From: CBDANZ01 sp965197865
Lineage (GTDB): Bacteria; Acidobacteriota; Vicinamibacteria; Vicinamibacterales; CAVVIG01
DNA: 64,000 bases
Assembly: GCA_965197865.1 (NCBI GenBank)
Contig: CBDANZ010000005.1
Span: 124,001 to 188,000, forward strand
Direction of reading: 5' to 3'
Made by a program: the position numbers and the translations under genes
In this document: piece by piece, positions 15,753 to 22,147 of the stretch
Layout: the number at the start of each line of letters is the position of its first letter
Position numbering within the stretch: position 1 is the stretch's first letter
The notes under the pieces: model-generated
Told to the model about the DNA's origin: nothing
The model's input: the letters and a program-made list of their open reading frames with translations, nothing else
Databases searched by the model: none

Positions 15753-16681
15753 GCGATTTCCTCCAAACTTATGAGATGCCAGGTCGTCGTCTCTTCCTCG
15801 CTGGAGTATCTGACCTTAGTAGTTATTTCAACTCTGACTCTATACCTTGCGCTCGGCAATCTGACTTCGTGTTCGGTGCTAATTGCATCCTTAAAATGTC
15901 CGTGAATAGCCTCACTATCGTCCGGCTGAAAATCAAACCGTTTCGTCACAACGCTGGCCCCAGTGAGTACGCCACGTAAGGTCAACTCCTTGCGTGTTTC
16001 CTCTGATGTTGCATCTATTTCATCTCTAAGGTGCTGTATCTGAACCCTTTCTAGCAACAGGCTGCGAACATATTCGCCGTGCCTCCAGGAAATGTCGGCC
16101 CCGATATCATCGGAGACATGGGCGTCAGCCCACTTGAAGATCGAGCGCAATGGTGCTGGCCCCAACCTGCGGCCAATTTCACGAATATCGTCTCGGGTCG
16201 GAGCTTGTGCAATGCTAAAAAATGTCTCAATCGTATCGGTTAGCGGACCAGCATCGAACAGCATCCGCTCCCGCCCAATCGTCAGGACTACCCCCAAAGA
16301 TCCGGCATATGCGTATCCGACGCCAAATCTTGTTGACTCGACGACTTCTGCACTGAGTCTGCTCCGTCTGCGCGGACCGTTTTGAATGGCATCGAATAGA
16401 GAAGAAAACGCAACTTGAAACTCGTGTAGAGCACCAGAGAATCCCCGCAGCGACGGCCCGCTATCGGACTCGGCAAAGAGGCGATAGGAGCACACGTCGA
16501 GCGCCCTTCGATCAGCCATCTCGTTAAATTCGGTCTGGAGTTGATCGAATCTCTTAGAGACAGACTCCAGGTTTACCCTTAGAACCGGAGAATCTGGATG
16601 CTCTGCAAGTGCCCGTTTCAATTGAGCAACTGCCGAGCTTGTGTCCTGAAGTCTATGGCTTAGTTCGAGTAATTCGCTCAT
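15749..16681 (-). CDS. Uncharacterised cargo protein next to an NTase-like gene (310 aa)
   Basis: I do not recognise this protein. ATG 16681 overlaps the NTase-like stop by 4 bp (ATGA), so the two are co-translated. The first 80 residues look like coiled helices (LLELSHRLQDTSSAVAQLKR, SVSKRFDQLQTEFNEMADR). A mixed middle follows (FGVGYAYAGSLGVVLTIGRE, RMLFDAG), then a helical stretch and a beta-rich C-terminus (SARYRVRVEITTKVRYSSEE). There is no membrane segment or signal peptide. It is the last gene of the cargo operon; its stop lies within the transposase -35 box. The tight coupling suggests a two-component module such as toxin-antitoxin or a defence pair, but this is inference. Confidence 0.7.
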   Translation of the reverse strand: MSELLELSHRLQDTSSAVAQLKRALAEHPDSPVLRVNLESVSKRFDQLQTEFNEMADRRALDVCSYRLFAESDSGPSLRGFSGALHEFQVAFSSLFDAIQNGPRRRSRLSAEVVESTRFGVGYAYAGSLGVVLTIGRERMLFDAGPLTDTIETFFSIAQAPTRDDIREIGRRLGPAPLRSIFKWADAHVSDDIGADISWRHGEYVRSLLLERVQIQHLRDEIDATSEETRKELTLRGVLTGASVVTKRFDFQPDDSEAIHGHFKDAISTEHEVRLPSARYRVRVEITTKVRYSSEEETTTWHLISLEEIA

Positions 16682-17163
16682 TGGCAACCGCCGCCTATGG
16701 TGAGTACGACAATGCCTTTCGGTTCGTTTTGTCTCGACTTGCCGTACTCGTCAATCCAGTACTGACGGATGTCGAAGCCTGGATGCCATGAATGACCCGC
16801 TGGCACCTCGCAAAACATGAAACAGTGGCAATGGAAGTATTGCTTCGTCTGCGCAGTGCCAAACCAATCAAGTACGGCCTTCTGGTTAGGCATCGCACCG
16901 ACCAGCGCGGCCTCACTGATGCGCAGGGCAATATCCGCATCCTCCGGGTCGATCTTCTTGGTGAGAAAACTGCCGTTTACCCACAGATCGGCCTCGATGC
17001 CCTCCGCCTCCAACTTTTGCACCATGTTTCTCAGGCCAGCCATGATCGTTGGCCGAGTCGTGGACAGGTCAAAGCCATCCACGCACAGAGCCTCAAGCTC
17101 ATCCAATGTTTTCGGATGAAGTCCATCTAGCAGTACCGGCGGGAACTCTGGCTTGCCATCCAT
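16678..17163 (-). CDS. Nucleotidyltransferase-like protein (DUF6932-like)
   Basis: A 161-residue protein with the minimal nucleotidyltransferase signature: WVNGSFLTKKIDPEDADIAL, giving G64-S65 and, ten residues on, the acidic pair D75/D77. A third acid is likely in the strand YFHCHCFMFCE (E119). The pattern and length resemble DUF6932-type proteins. In other systems such small NTases act as toxins (MNT, MenT, AbiEii) or antitoxins. The N-terminal FPPVLLDGLHPKTLDELEAL fits the lead-in of that family. It is followed without a gap by the 310-aa gene. The family call comes from motif memory, so a fold search is the test. Confidence 0.6.
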   Translation of the reverse strand: MDGKPEFPPVLLDGLHPKTLDELEALCVDGFDLSTTRPTIMAGLRNMVQKLEAEGIEADLWVNGSFLTKKIDPEDADIALRISEAALVGAMPNQKAVLDWFGTAQTKQYFHCHCFMFCEVPAGHSWHPGFDIRQYWIDEYGKSRQNEPKGIVVLTIGGGCQ

Positions 17164-17208
17164 GCAACCGGAGCTGAGATGCTAGCCCAATGTGAGGCCC
17201 AAGGGCGC

Positions 17209-17502
17209 CTATTTTCTAGGGTTCTTCGTCTTCGACCACCTGGCCCTAGCTGCTCTTGACGCCGCCCGTTTCCTGGCCGCAGCAGTCATCGTCTCCAGGC
17301 GTCGTTTCCCGCCAACCTTACCCCCTTTCTGGCCGATCTCGGACATGTATGTGGAAAGATTGACATCTGGTTCATCCGAGGGTGACTCTGTGGCTTCTCC
17401 GGCCTTCTCCATGTGCTCGTTGAACATCTGGCTAGCTCTCAAGATGGGGTCTGAGGCTGTGTGCTTGGGCTTGCTGACCTTATTCTTAACCGGCTTTGGC
17501 AT
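17209..17502 (-). CDS. Small basic KGG-repeat-type protein, first gene of the cargo operon
   Basis: A 97-residue, highly basic protein from ATG 17502 (a GTG at 17517 is also possible). The N-terminal half is disordered and charged. The C-terminal half is YMSEIGQKGGKVGGKRRLET followed by an Ala/Arg helix (RKRAASRAARARW). The GxKGGxxGGK unit recurs in many small bacterial proteins and probably binds nucleic acid. It opens the operon with the NTase-like and 310-aa genes (45-base gap). It could be the repressor of the operon or of the transposase promoter, by analogy with antitoxins. Confidence 0.6.
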   Translation of the reverse strand: MPKPVKNKVSKPKHTASDPILRASQMFNEHMEKAGEATESPSDEPDVNLSTYMSEIGQKGGKVGGKRRLETMTAAARKRAASRAARARWSKTKNPRK

Positions 17503-17566
17503 AGCCCATGATCGCACGAATCCGAACGAGCCGCCAGATCAGTCGAATTCAAAGTAGCCCACTACC

Positions 17567-17575
17567 CCCTGGCAC
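17567..17575. repeat. Right 9-bp target duplication of the IS1-family transposon
   Basis: CCCTGGCAC, identical to 14615-14623. Confidence 0.92.
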
Positions 17576-17610
17576 AGCGCGCACCAGAAGCTGTGGTAGA
17601 GTACGCGAGT

Positions 17611-17901
17611 ATGGCTGGCAAGTACGAGGTTGGCAGCGCTCTTGGCATGATCGAAGCGCGCGGGCTCGTGGGGATGATCGAGGCCGCCGACGCGATGGTC
17701 AAGACCGCGAACGTCGTCTTCGTTGGCTGGCAGAAGGTAGACGCCGGCCTCGTCACCGCTATCGTGCGTGGCGACGTCGGATCGGTCAAAGCGGCGACCG
17801 ACGCCGGTGCGGCGGCCGCGCGGCGAGTCGGCGAGCTGGTAGGCGTTCACGTCATCCCGCGGCCAGCCGACGACCTCGAGAAGATTTTCCCGATTTCCTA
17901 G
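17611..17901 (+). CDS. Bacterial microcompartment shell protein (BMC domain)
   Basis: A single-domain, hexamer-forming BMC-H shell protein of 96 residues, the usual length. Seen: ALGMIEARGLVGMIEAADAM, then VKTANVVFVGWQKVDAGLVT and the edge segment VRGDVGSVKAATDAG, all standard for the PduA/EutM/CcmK fold. ATG 17611 (MAGKYEVG) fits the family N-terminus. No other shell, pentamer or encapsulated-enzyme gene lies in the window, so it is an orphan here. The IS1-family transposon sits about 35 bp upstream and may have removed or replaced its promoter. Its 3' end overlaps the convergent MerR gene by 50 bp. Confidence 0.93.
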   Translation: MAGKYEVGSALGMIEARGLVGMIEAADAMVKTANVVFVGWQKVDAGLVTAIVRGDVGSVKAATDAGAAAARRVGELVGVHVIPRPADDLEKIFPIS

Positions 17902-18343
17902 CCCGGACCTTCCCGCTCAGTTCCTTCAAGAGCCCTTCGTCTCCCACGACCAGAAGGGGCTGCGTCGGCTCCTTCAACAGATTGTAGAACTCGCCGCCCG
18001 AGGTACGCGCGTAGATGTCTTGCCGCCCGTCAGTCAGCAGCTGCACCGGCCCGCCGCCGCCGGTCGCGTCGAATAACCGCGTGCCAAACTGCTGCTTCAG
18101 CGTGTCGAGGATCCGATGAAGCTGGTGCACCGAAATCCCGCGGCGCCGCAGGTCCGCAAGGACCAGCAGCTCGAACAGCTCGATCGGCGTGTAGCGGCGC
18201 TCGGTGTACCCGCCTGCGGCCGTGCGATGTGTAGGAATCGCGGCAGCCAGCAGGCCGCCCGTGTCCCAGGTCTGAAGCTGCCGCGCGCTGAGTCCTGTCA
18301 ACGCCGCGACTTCGCGGGAGCTGTAGGTTTTCTTAAGTCGCAT
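17852..18343 (-). CDS. MerR-family transcriptional regulator
   Basis: A 163-residue regulator. Seen: the N-terminal winged-helix MerR domain (YSSREVAALTGLSARQLQTW, then GGYTERRYTPIELFELLVLADLRRRGISVHQL), with an effector part of about 85 residues that lacks the metal-binding Cys residues of MerR/CueR. The first helix is YSSREVAAL and the target motif is probably an inverted repeat between -35 and -10 elements. It is the last gene of a minus-strand run behind the pterin dehydratase (10-bp overlap). It runs convergently into the shell-protein gene. The effector is unknown. Confidence 0.88.
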   Translation of the reverse strand: MRLKKTYSSREVAALTGLSARQLQTWDTGGLLAAAIPTHRTAAGGYTERRYTPIELFELLVLADLRRRGISVHQLHRILDTLKQQFGTRLFDATGGGGPVQLLTDGRQDIYARTSGGEFYNLLKEPTQPLLVVGDEGLLKELSGKVRARKSGKSSRGRRLAAG

Positions 18344-18620
18344 GTGCGACCCGATCGGCCATGGCCGCGCCGACGAAGTCTTTCGCCGTGAGCCCGCCCT
18401 CGCTGTGCGTGGAATACGTTAGCGTGACGCGCCTGTAGTTGATCGCGATGTCCGGATGATGGTCCGCCGTTTCGGCTTCGGGGACCAGCCGGCTCACGAA
18501 TGCGACCGCCTCGGGAAATCCGGCAAACGCGAACTGCTTCTTGATCCCGGTGCCCTCGAGCTTCCAGCCGCTCAAACCCTTGATGCGCTCGTCGATCTCC
18601 ACTGCCGATAATCTCGCCAT
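18333..18620 (-). CDS. phhB: 4a-hydroxytetrahydrobiopterin dehydratase (pterin-4a-carbinolamine dehydratase)
   Basis: A 95-residue PCD/DCoH protein that dehydrates 4a-hydroxytetrahydropterin for recycling of the aromatic-amino-acid hydroxylase cofactor; some family members also help Moco or folate metabolism. Seen: the core signature AETADHHPDIAINYRRVTLT, with the HHP catalytic triad, and the flanking GWKLEGTGIKKQFAF and STHSEGGLTAKDF. The length is normal. No phenylalanine hydroxylase is nearby. The gene overlaps the MerR start. Confidence 0.93.
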   Translation of the reverse strand: MARLSAVEIDERIKGLSGWKLEGTGIKKQFAFAGFPEAVAFVSRLVPEAETADHHPDIAINYRRVTLTYSTHSEGGLTAKDFVGAAMADRVAHAT

Positions 18621-18637
18621 CGCTGCCCCACTTCCCC

Positions 18638-19000
18638 CTAATCGGGCCTCCTCGCGCGGACCTCATCGAGCCGCACGCGCGCCCCTTCCAGAGCGTCGAG
18701 CGACTCGCTCTGCAGCTCGACGGCCGTTGGACCTTCGCTTGGGCCCGCGAACGCACTCCCCGCAAGGGTCCGGTGATAGGCGCGCTCGGCCTGTTCAAGC
18801 GCCGCAAGCGCCGCCGCGTGCTCATGCTGCCAATCGAGCCATCGAGCGAGCCTGTCGACGGCCTCCATCTCTGTCGATCCGGCGCAGTCGATCCCGAATC
18901 GCTCGCCGGAATCGACGCGTTCGGCCTGAGCGACCCACTTGCCGTCTCGCTCTGCGGCAACAAGGCGGTACCTGCGCTCGCCGGTGGCGACTTCTTTCAC
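18638..19000 (-). CDS. Uncharacterised helical protein downstream of thiO (120 aa)
   Basis: I do not recognise the family. The GTG at 19000 overlaps the thiO stop (GTGA), implying translational coupling. The product has a short beta-like N-terminus (YRLVAAERDGKWVAQAERV), then long Ala/Glu-rich helices (RLARWLDWQHEHAAALAALE) and an Arg/Glu tail. There is no signal or membrane segment. The N-terminal half looks like a small substrate- or RNA-binding sheet. I place it in the thiO operon by overlap only. Confidence 0.55.
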   Translation of the reverse strand: MKEVATGERRYRLVAAERDGKWVAQAERVDSGERFGIDCAGSTEMEAVDRLARWLDWQHEHAAALAALEQAERAYHRTLAGSAFAGPSEGPTAVELQSESLDALEGARVRLDEVRARRPD

Positions 19001-20115
19001 AAGTCCCCGAACCGCTGCGGGCTCGTCGCAGCCAATATCGGATCGACCCGGTTCTCGAGCATCGCGTCCGCCACGAGCCGCGCCGTGAGCGCCGACAGCA
19101 GGACGCCGTTTCTGTAGTGACCCGTCGCGTACATCAGGTTGGGCAGCACGCCTGACGCGCCAATCACGGGCAGGTCGTCGGGGGTGGCCGGCCGTAGGCC
19201 CACCTTCGCCGCCACGAAGCTCGCCCCCCACGCGCGCGGCGCCAGCTCACACGCCGCCTCGACCAGATCACGCACTCCGGCTGCCGTCGTCCGCTCGTCG
19301 AACCCAGCCTCTTCGACTGTAGCCCCGACCAGGAGCGTCCCGTCGTCCCAGGGTACGAGATAGCAGCGCTCGCCCCAGGTGACACGACGAAGGGGCGGAC
19401 CTCTCCAGGCCAGATGCAGAAGCTGACCACGAACGGGCCGCACCGGCACTCGCGCGGCGATTTCCTCGATGTCGATCTGTCCCGACCAGCTTCCGGCGGC
19501 TACCACAACGGCGTTGCCCGTCAGCGACCCGCGGTCGGTGGTCACAACGAGATCGCCACTTGCGCGGGAGATTCGCCGTACCCGCCCATGCTCGATGAGC
19601 TGTGCGCCATGACGACGGGCCACCGCCGCCAGGGCGCGGGTCAGTTCGCCGGTCGCGACGAATCCGTGCGGGGGAATGAGTAGGCCGCCGATGACGTCCT
19701 CGGCGAGGTGCGGTTCTTCGCTTCTGGTACCCTCGGCGCCAAGCACCTTCGCAGGAATTCCGCGCCGGGCAAGAAATTCAGCTGTCGCGTGGAACCGCCG
19801 CAGCGTTTCCGGCTCGGTGGCGACGTCAAGGCTGCCGGTGCGACGATACGAGATGTTGACGCCGCTGATCATGCTGACGCGCGCTACAAACTTGTCGAAC
19901 AGCTCAAGGCTGCGGACTGTCAGATCGAGAAGTGGGCCGCCCTCTCGCGCTTCGATGTACGGAGCCAGGACACCAGCCGAGGCCTGCGTCGCACCCATGC
20001 CCGCCGGGCGGTCGTCCACGATCTCAACCGAGGCTCCGCGGCGCGCCAGCTCGTACGCCACGGCGCACCCGATAATTCCGGCGCCGACGACTACGACGTC
20101 GCTCGGACCCGCCAC
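18997..20115 (-). CDS. thiO: Glycine oxidase (ThiO-type FAD-dependent oxidoreductase)
   Basis: A D-amino-acid-oxidase-family flavoprotein of about 372 residues. Seen: VVVVGAGIIGCAVAYELARR (FAD-binding GxGxxG) at the very start, ASAGVLAPYIEA (the ThiO signature), then VRPVRGQLLHLAW and the C-terminal VGLRPATPDDLPVIG and GHYRNGVLLSALTA segments. ThiO oxidises glycine to the imine used in making the thiazole of thiamin. No thiS, thiG or thiE lies here. I prefer the GTG at 20115 because the fold starts right after it; the frame is open to 20184. It is followed by the 120-aa gene with a GTGA overlap. Confidence 0.9.
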   Translation of the reverse strand: MAGPSDVVVVGAGIIGCAVAYELARRGASVEIVDDRPAGMGATQASAGVLAPYIEAREGGPLLDLTVRSLELFDKFVARVSMISGVNISYRRTGSLDVATEPETLRRFHATAEFLARRGIPAKVLGAEGTRSEEPHLAEDVIGGLLIPPHGFVATGELTRALAAVARRHGAQLIEHGRVRRISRASGDLVVTTDRGSLTGNAVVVAAGSWSGQIDIEEIAARVPVRPVRGQLLHLAWRGPPLRRVTWGERCYLVPWDDGTLLVGATVEEAGFDERTTAAGVRDLVEAACELAPRAWGASFVAAKVGLRPATPDDLPVIGASGVLPNLMYATGHYRNGVLLSALTARLVADAMLENRVDPILAATSPQRFGDL

Positions 20116-20448
20116 GACGGGAATCTTAGCCCTAGTCGCGTGGCTGACAAATTTCGGGCCCACGGACTGGCGAAGGAGAACCACCGCGGTGTCTGAAACC
20201 GGGTGGAGGCGTCTTCAATGGGTGTCTGACACCCCTCCGAGGGGGGTATTCACTCTTGTATCCGCGGATTAACGTCGAGCCTCAGCAAGTAGGCGTTCCG
20301 AGGACAGTTCACTTGGAGGGGACAATTCACCAGGCTGATCGGATCTTGTTAACGTTGTCATTTCAAATAACTTACCCATTCTAGCTGAAAGTGAAGCTGG
20401 GTACAGGCCTTGCGTAAGCTTGGGTCGATTCAAGGAGACTAGACCGCC
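20116..20448. other. Divergent intergenic region, 333 bp
   Basis: No convincing gene. It holds the possible upstream extension of thiO (20116-20184). GGGTGTCTGACACCC at 20220-20234 is a perfect short palindrome, and CCCCTCCGAGGGGGG follows it, a terminator-like pair on the plus strand. A more A/T-rich stretch (20335-20395) precedes the 328-aa gene and is the likely promoter zone, with AAGGAG at 20430 as its ribosome site. Confidence 0.5.
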
Positions 20449-21435
20449 ATGCTCTCGAATCGACTCGCCCTTACCGCTCTGGCGTCCGCCTGCATCGCCG
20501 CTGCCGCAGGAGGTGGATATCTCGCCAGCAGGCACAACGCCGTCGCAGAGCCATCGGCTGCCGTGGCAGTGCCCGGGTCGGCCGACGGGTCGGTCGCGCC
20601 GGTTAAGAACACCCAGGCTCCGCTTGGCAACGCGACGAGCTTCGCGCTCACGACCGGGGCGAAGAACGCCGTCGCAGTTCCGACTGCTCAGGACAGGCGC
20701 CACAACGCGCCGGCGCGGCCGGCTGAGCAAACGACGAGGCGGGCCGACGCGGCGGTCCCGCCGAGCGGTCAGTTGCTCCCTCCGGATCGAACTCGACCAG
20801 CGACCGCATCTGGGTCAACAGCGGAAGCCCCCGCGCCGGCCGTCTCTGCGACTGAGACGCCTCCGGTGGCGCCAACAGAAGAGCGCTCCACGGCGGAAGC
20901 GATAGAAGCTGCCCAGCCGTTCGAGCCAACCTTCGAGGAGCTCGTCGTCTCTGCGAACTCCGTGATTGGCTTGCAACTGGACACGGCGATTAGCAGCGAA
21001 CACGCTCGCGTGGAAGATCGTGTGGAGGCGCGAGTCGTCCGCGACGTACGTGTGACCCACGAAGTGGCCATGCCCGCCGGTTCGCGCGTCCTTGGATCGG
21101 TGATGCTCGTCGAGCGTGGCGGCAGGTTCAAGGAGCGCGCTCGCCTCGGTATCCGCTTCCACGCGATCGTGCTGGCCGACAGCACCAGGCTGCCCATCGC
21201 CACGGAAACGATTTATCGCCACGGCAACGCGCCGGGCAACGCCAGCGCCGCGAAAATTGGAGGCGGCGCGGCGGCTGGCGCAATCCTCGGTGCGATCATC
21301 GGCGGCGCCACAGCGGGCGCGGGCGGCGGTACGGCAGCGGTCATGGCCAGTGACCCCAGCGCCGCCACGTTCCCCGCCGGAACCGAAGTGACAGCCCGCC
21401 TCGTGTCGTCCGTCACGATCATAATCGAAAAGTAA
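20449..21435 (+). CDS. Exported glycine-zipper protein with a Pro/Ala-rich linker (328 aa)
   Basis: Seen: an N-terminal signal or anchor segment (RLALTALASACIAAAAGGGY), then about 140 residues of low-complexity Pro/Ala/Thr linker, and a folded C-terminal domain from about residue 165. That domain (VIGLQLDTAISSEHARVEDR, AMPAGSRVLGSVMLVERGGR) resembles the barrel of TrbI/VirB10-like proteins in its strand pattern. It ends in a glycine zipper (KIGGGAAAGAILGAIIGG) and a final strand (GTEVTARLVSSVTIII). Such proteins probably sit in the periplasm or outer membrane. No secretion-system partners are visible in the window. Confidence 0.7.
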   Translation: MLSNRLALTALASACIAAAAGGGYLASRHNAVAEPSAAVAVPGSADGSVAPVKNTQAPLGNATSFALTTGAKNAVAVPTAQDRRHNAPARPAEQTTRRADAAVPPSGQLLPPDRTRPATASGSTAEAPAPAVSATETPPVAPTEERSTAEAIEAAQPFEPTFEELVVSANSVIGLQLDTAISSEHARVEDRVEARVVRDVRVTHEVAMPAGSRVLGSVMLVERGGRFKERARLGIRFHAIVLADSTRLPIATETIYRHGNAPGNASAAKIGGGAAAGAILGAIIGGATAGAGGGTAAVMASDPSAATFPAGTEVTARLVSSVTIIIEK

Positions 21436-21522
21436 CCTTCAGGCGGATGAACCTGGGCGGGTAGGGCTGGAGAATCGAACCTTCAGCCCATTCTTTTCCA
21501 TCCTGCCTTCGGGCTCCACTCG

Positions 21523-21555
21523 TCCTACCTGCCCCACCTGTCCCACCTGCCCCAA
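21523..21555. repeat. Short tandem repeat of CACCTGYCCC
   Basis: About three 10-bp units (CACCTGCCCC, CACCTGTCCC) stand just upstream of the phosphatase-like gene. The complementary strand has four closely spaced G-runs and could form a G-quadruplex. Confidence 0.45.
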
Positions 21556-21592
21556 CGCGTATGATGTAACCGTTGTATCTGGAGGCTGTGCC

Positions 21593-22132
21593 ATGAAGAT
21601 GCGCGCATCGATCGCCGTTTTGTCCGTCGCCGGTGTGGTCCTCACCGTTGGCACGGCGGCCCAACAGGTTACTAAGCAGACCGTTGTGGGCATCAGAAAC
21701 CTGGCGCGGCTCGAAACGACCGTCGCATGCGCCGGCGCCACAGAAGTGGAAGCCATTCCGGCGGTCGAGAAAATGGGATTCGTGGCGATCATCAACCTCC
21801 GGCAGCCCACCGAGCCGGGAGCGAACATCCCCCAATCTGAAGCTGCAGCCAAGGCCGCTGGCATCAATTACGTCAATATCCCGTTCGATGGGGCCTCGCC
21901 CGATCCCGCCGTAGCCGATCGGTTTCTGGCCGCGATCAACAACCCCGCGAACCAGCCGGCCTTCATTCACTGCGCCGGTGCGAACCGGGCTGCTGCGATG
22001 TGGCTGATCAAGCGGCTCGTCGTGGACAAGTGGGACGCCAATCGCGCCGCCGAGGAGGCCACTGCGCTCGGCATGACGAGCCCCGTGCTGAAGCAGTTCG
22101 CGATCGACTACGCCGCCCGCCATCGCGGCTGA
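21593..22132 (+). CDS. Exported DUF442/dual-specificity-phosphatase-like protein
   Basis: A 179-residue protein with a signal peptide (RASIAVLSVAGVVLTVGTAAQQ) and a small cysteine-phosphatase fold. Seen: the strand FVAIINLRQPTEPGANIP, the segment INYVNIPFDGASPDPA, and the catalytic loop FIHCAGANRAAAMWLIKR. The loop has Cys and Arg separated by four residues (CX4R), as in the DUF442/beta-lactamase-hydrolase-like group, rather than the CX5R of classical phosphatases. It is probably periplasmic. The start has a weak purine stretch (GGAGGCTGTGCC) 11 bases upstream. It precedes the PLP decarboxylase by 15 bp. Confidence 0.72.
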   Translation: MKMRASIAVLSVAGVVLTVGTAAQQVTKQTVVGIRNLARLETTVACAGATEVEAIPAVEKMGFVAIINLRQPTEPGANIPQSEAAAKAAGINYVNIPFDGASPDPAVADRFLAAINNPANQPAFIHCAGANRAAAMWLIKRLVVDKWDANRAAEEATALGMTSPVLKQFAIDYAARHRG

Positions 22133-22147
22133 ACGCCCAGTCGATCA

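Larger units (their letters stand above)
14624..17566. mobile_element. IS1-family transposon with a cargo operon (2,943 bp)
   Basis: Seen: the left end reads GGTAGTGGGCTACTTTGA (14624-14641) and the right end is its exact reverse complement (17549-17566). Both are flanked by an identical 9-bp duplication, CCCTGGCAC. The termini resemble the IS1 end (GGTGATG...AACTTA) and 9 bp is a usual IS1 duplication. Inside are a single-ORF IS1 transposase and four other minus-strand genes. The whole segment is visibly more A/T-rich than its surroundings. Most IS1 elements are under 1 kb, so this is a cargo-carrying form (a transporter IS). It landed about 35 bp upstream of the shell-protein gene and next to a palindromic repeat. 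Confidence 0.93.

Noticed and set aside
20269..20730. Long minus-strand open frame across the start of the glycine-zipper gene
   Set aside because: It is the complement of the Pro/Ala-rich coding region. Its amino-acid make-up is Arg-rich and resembles no family.
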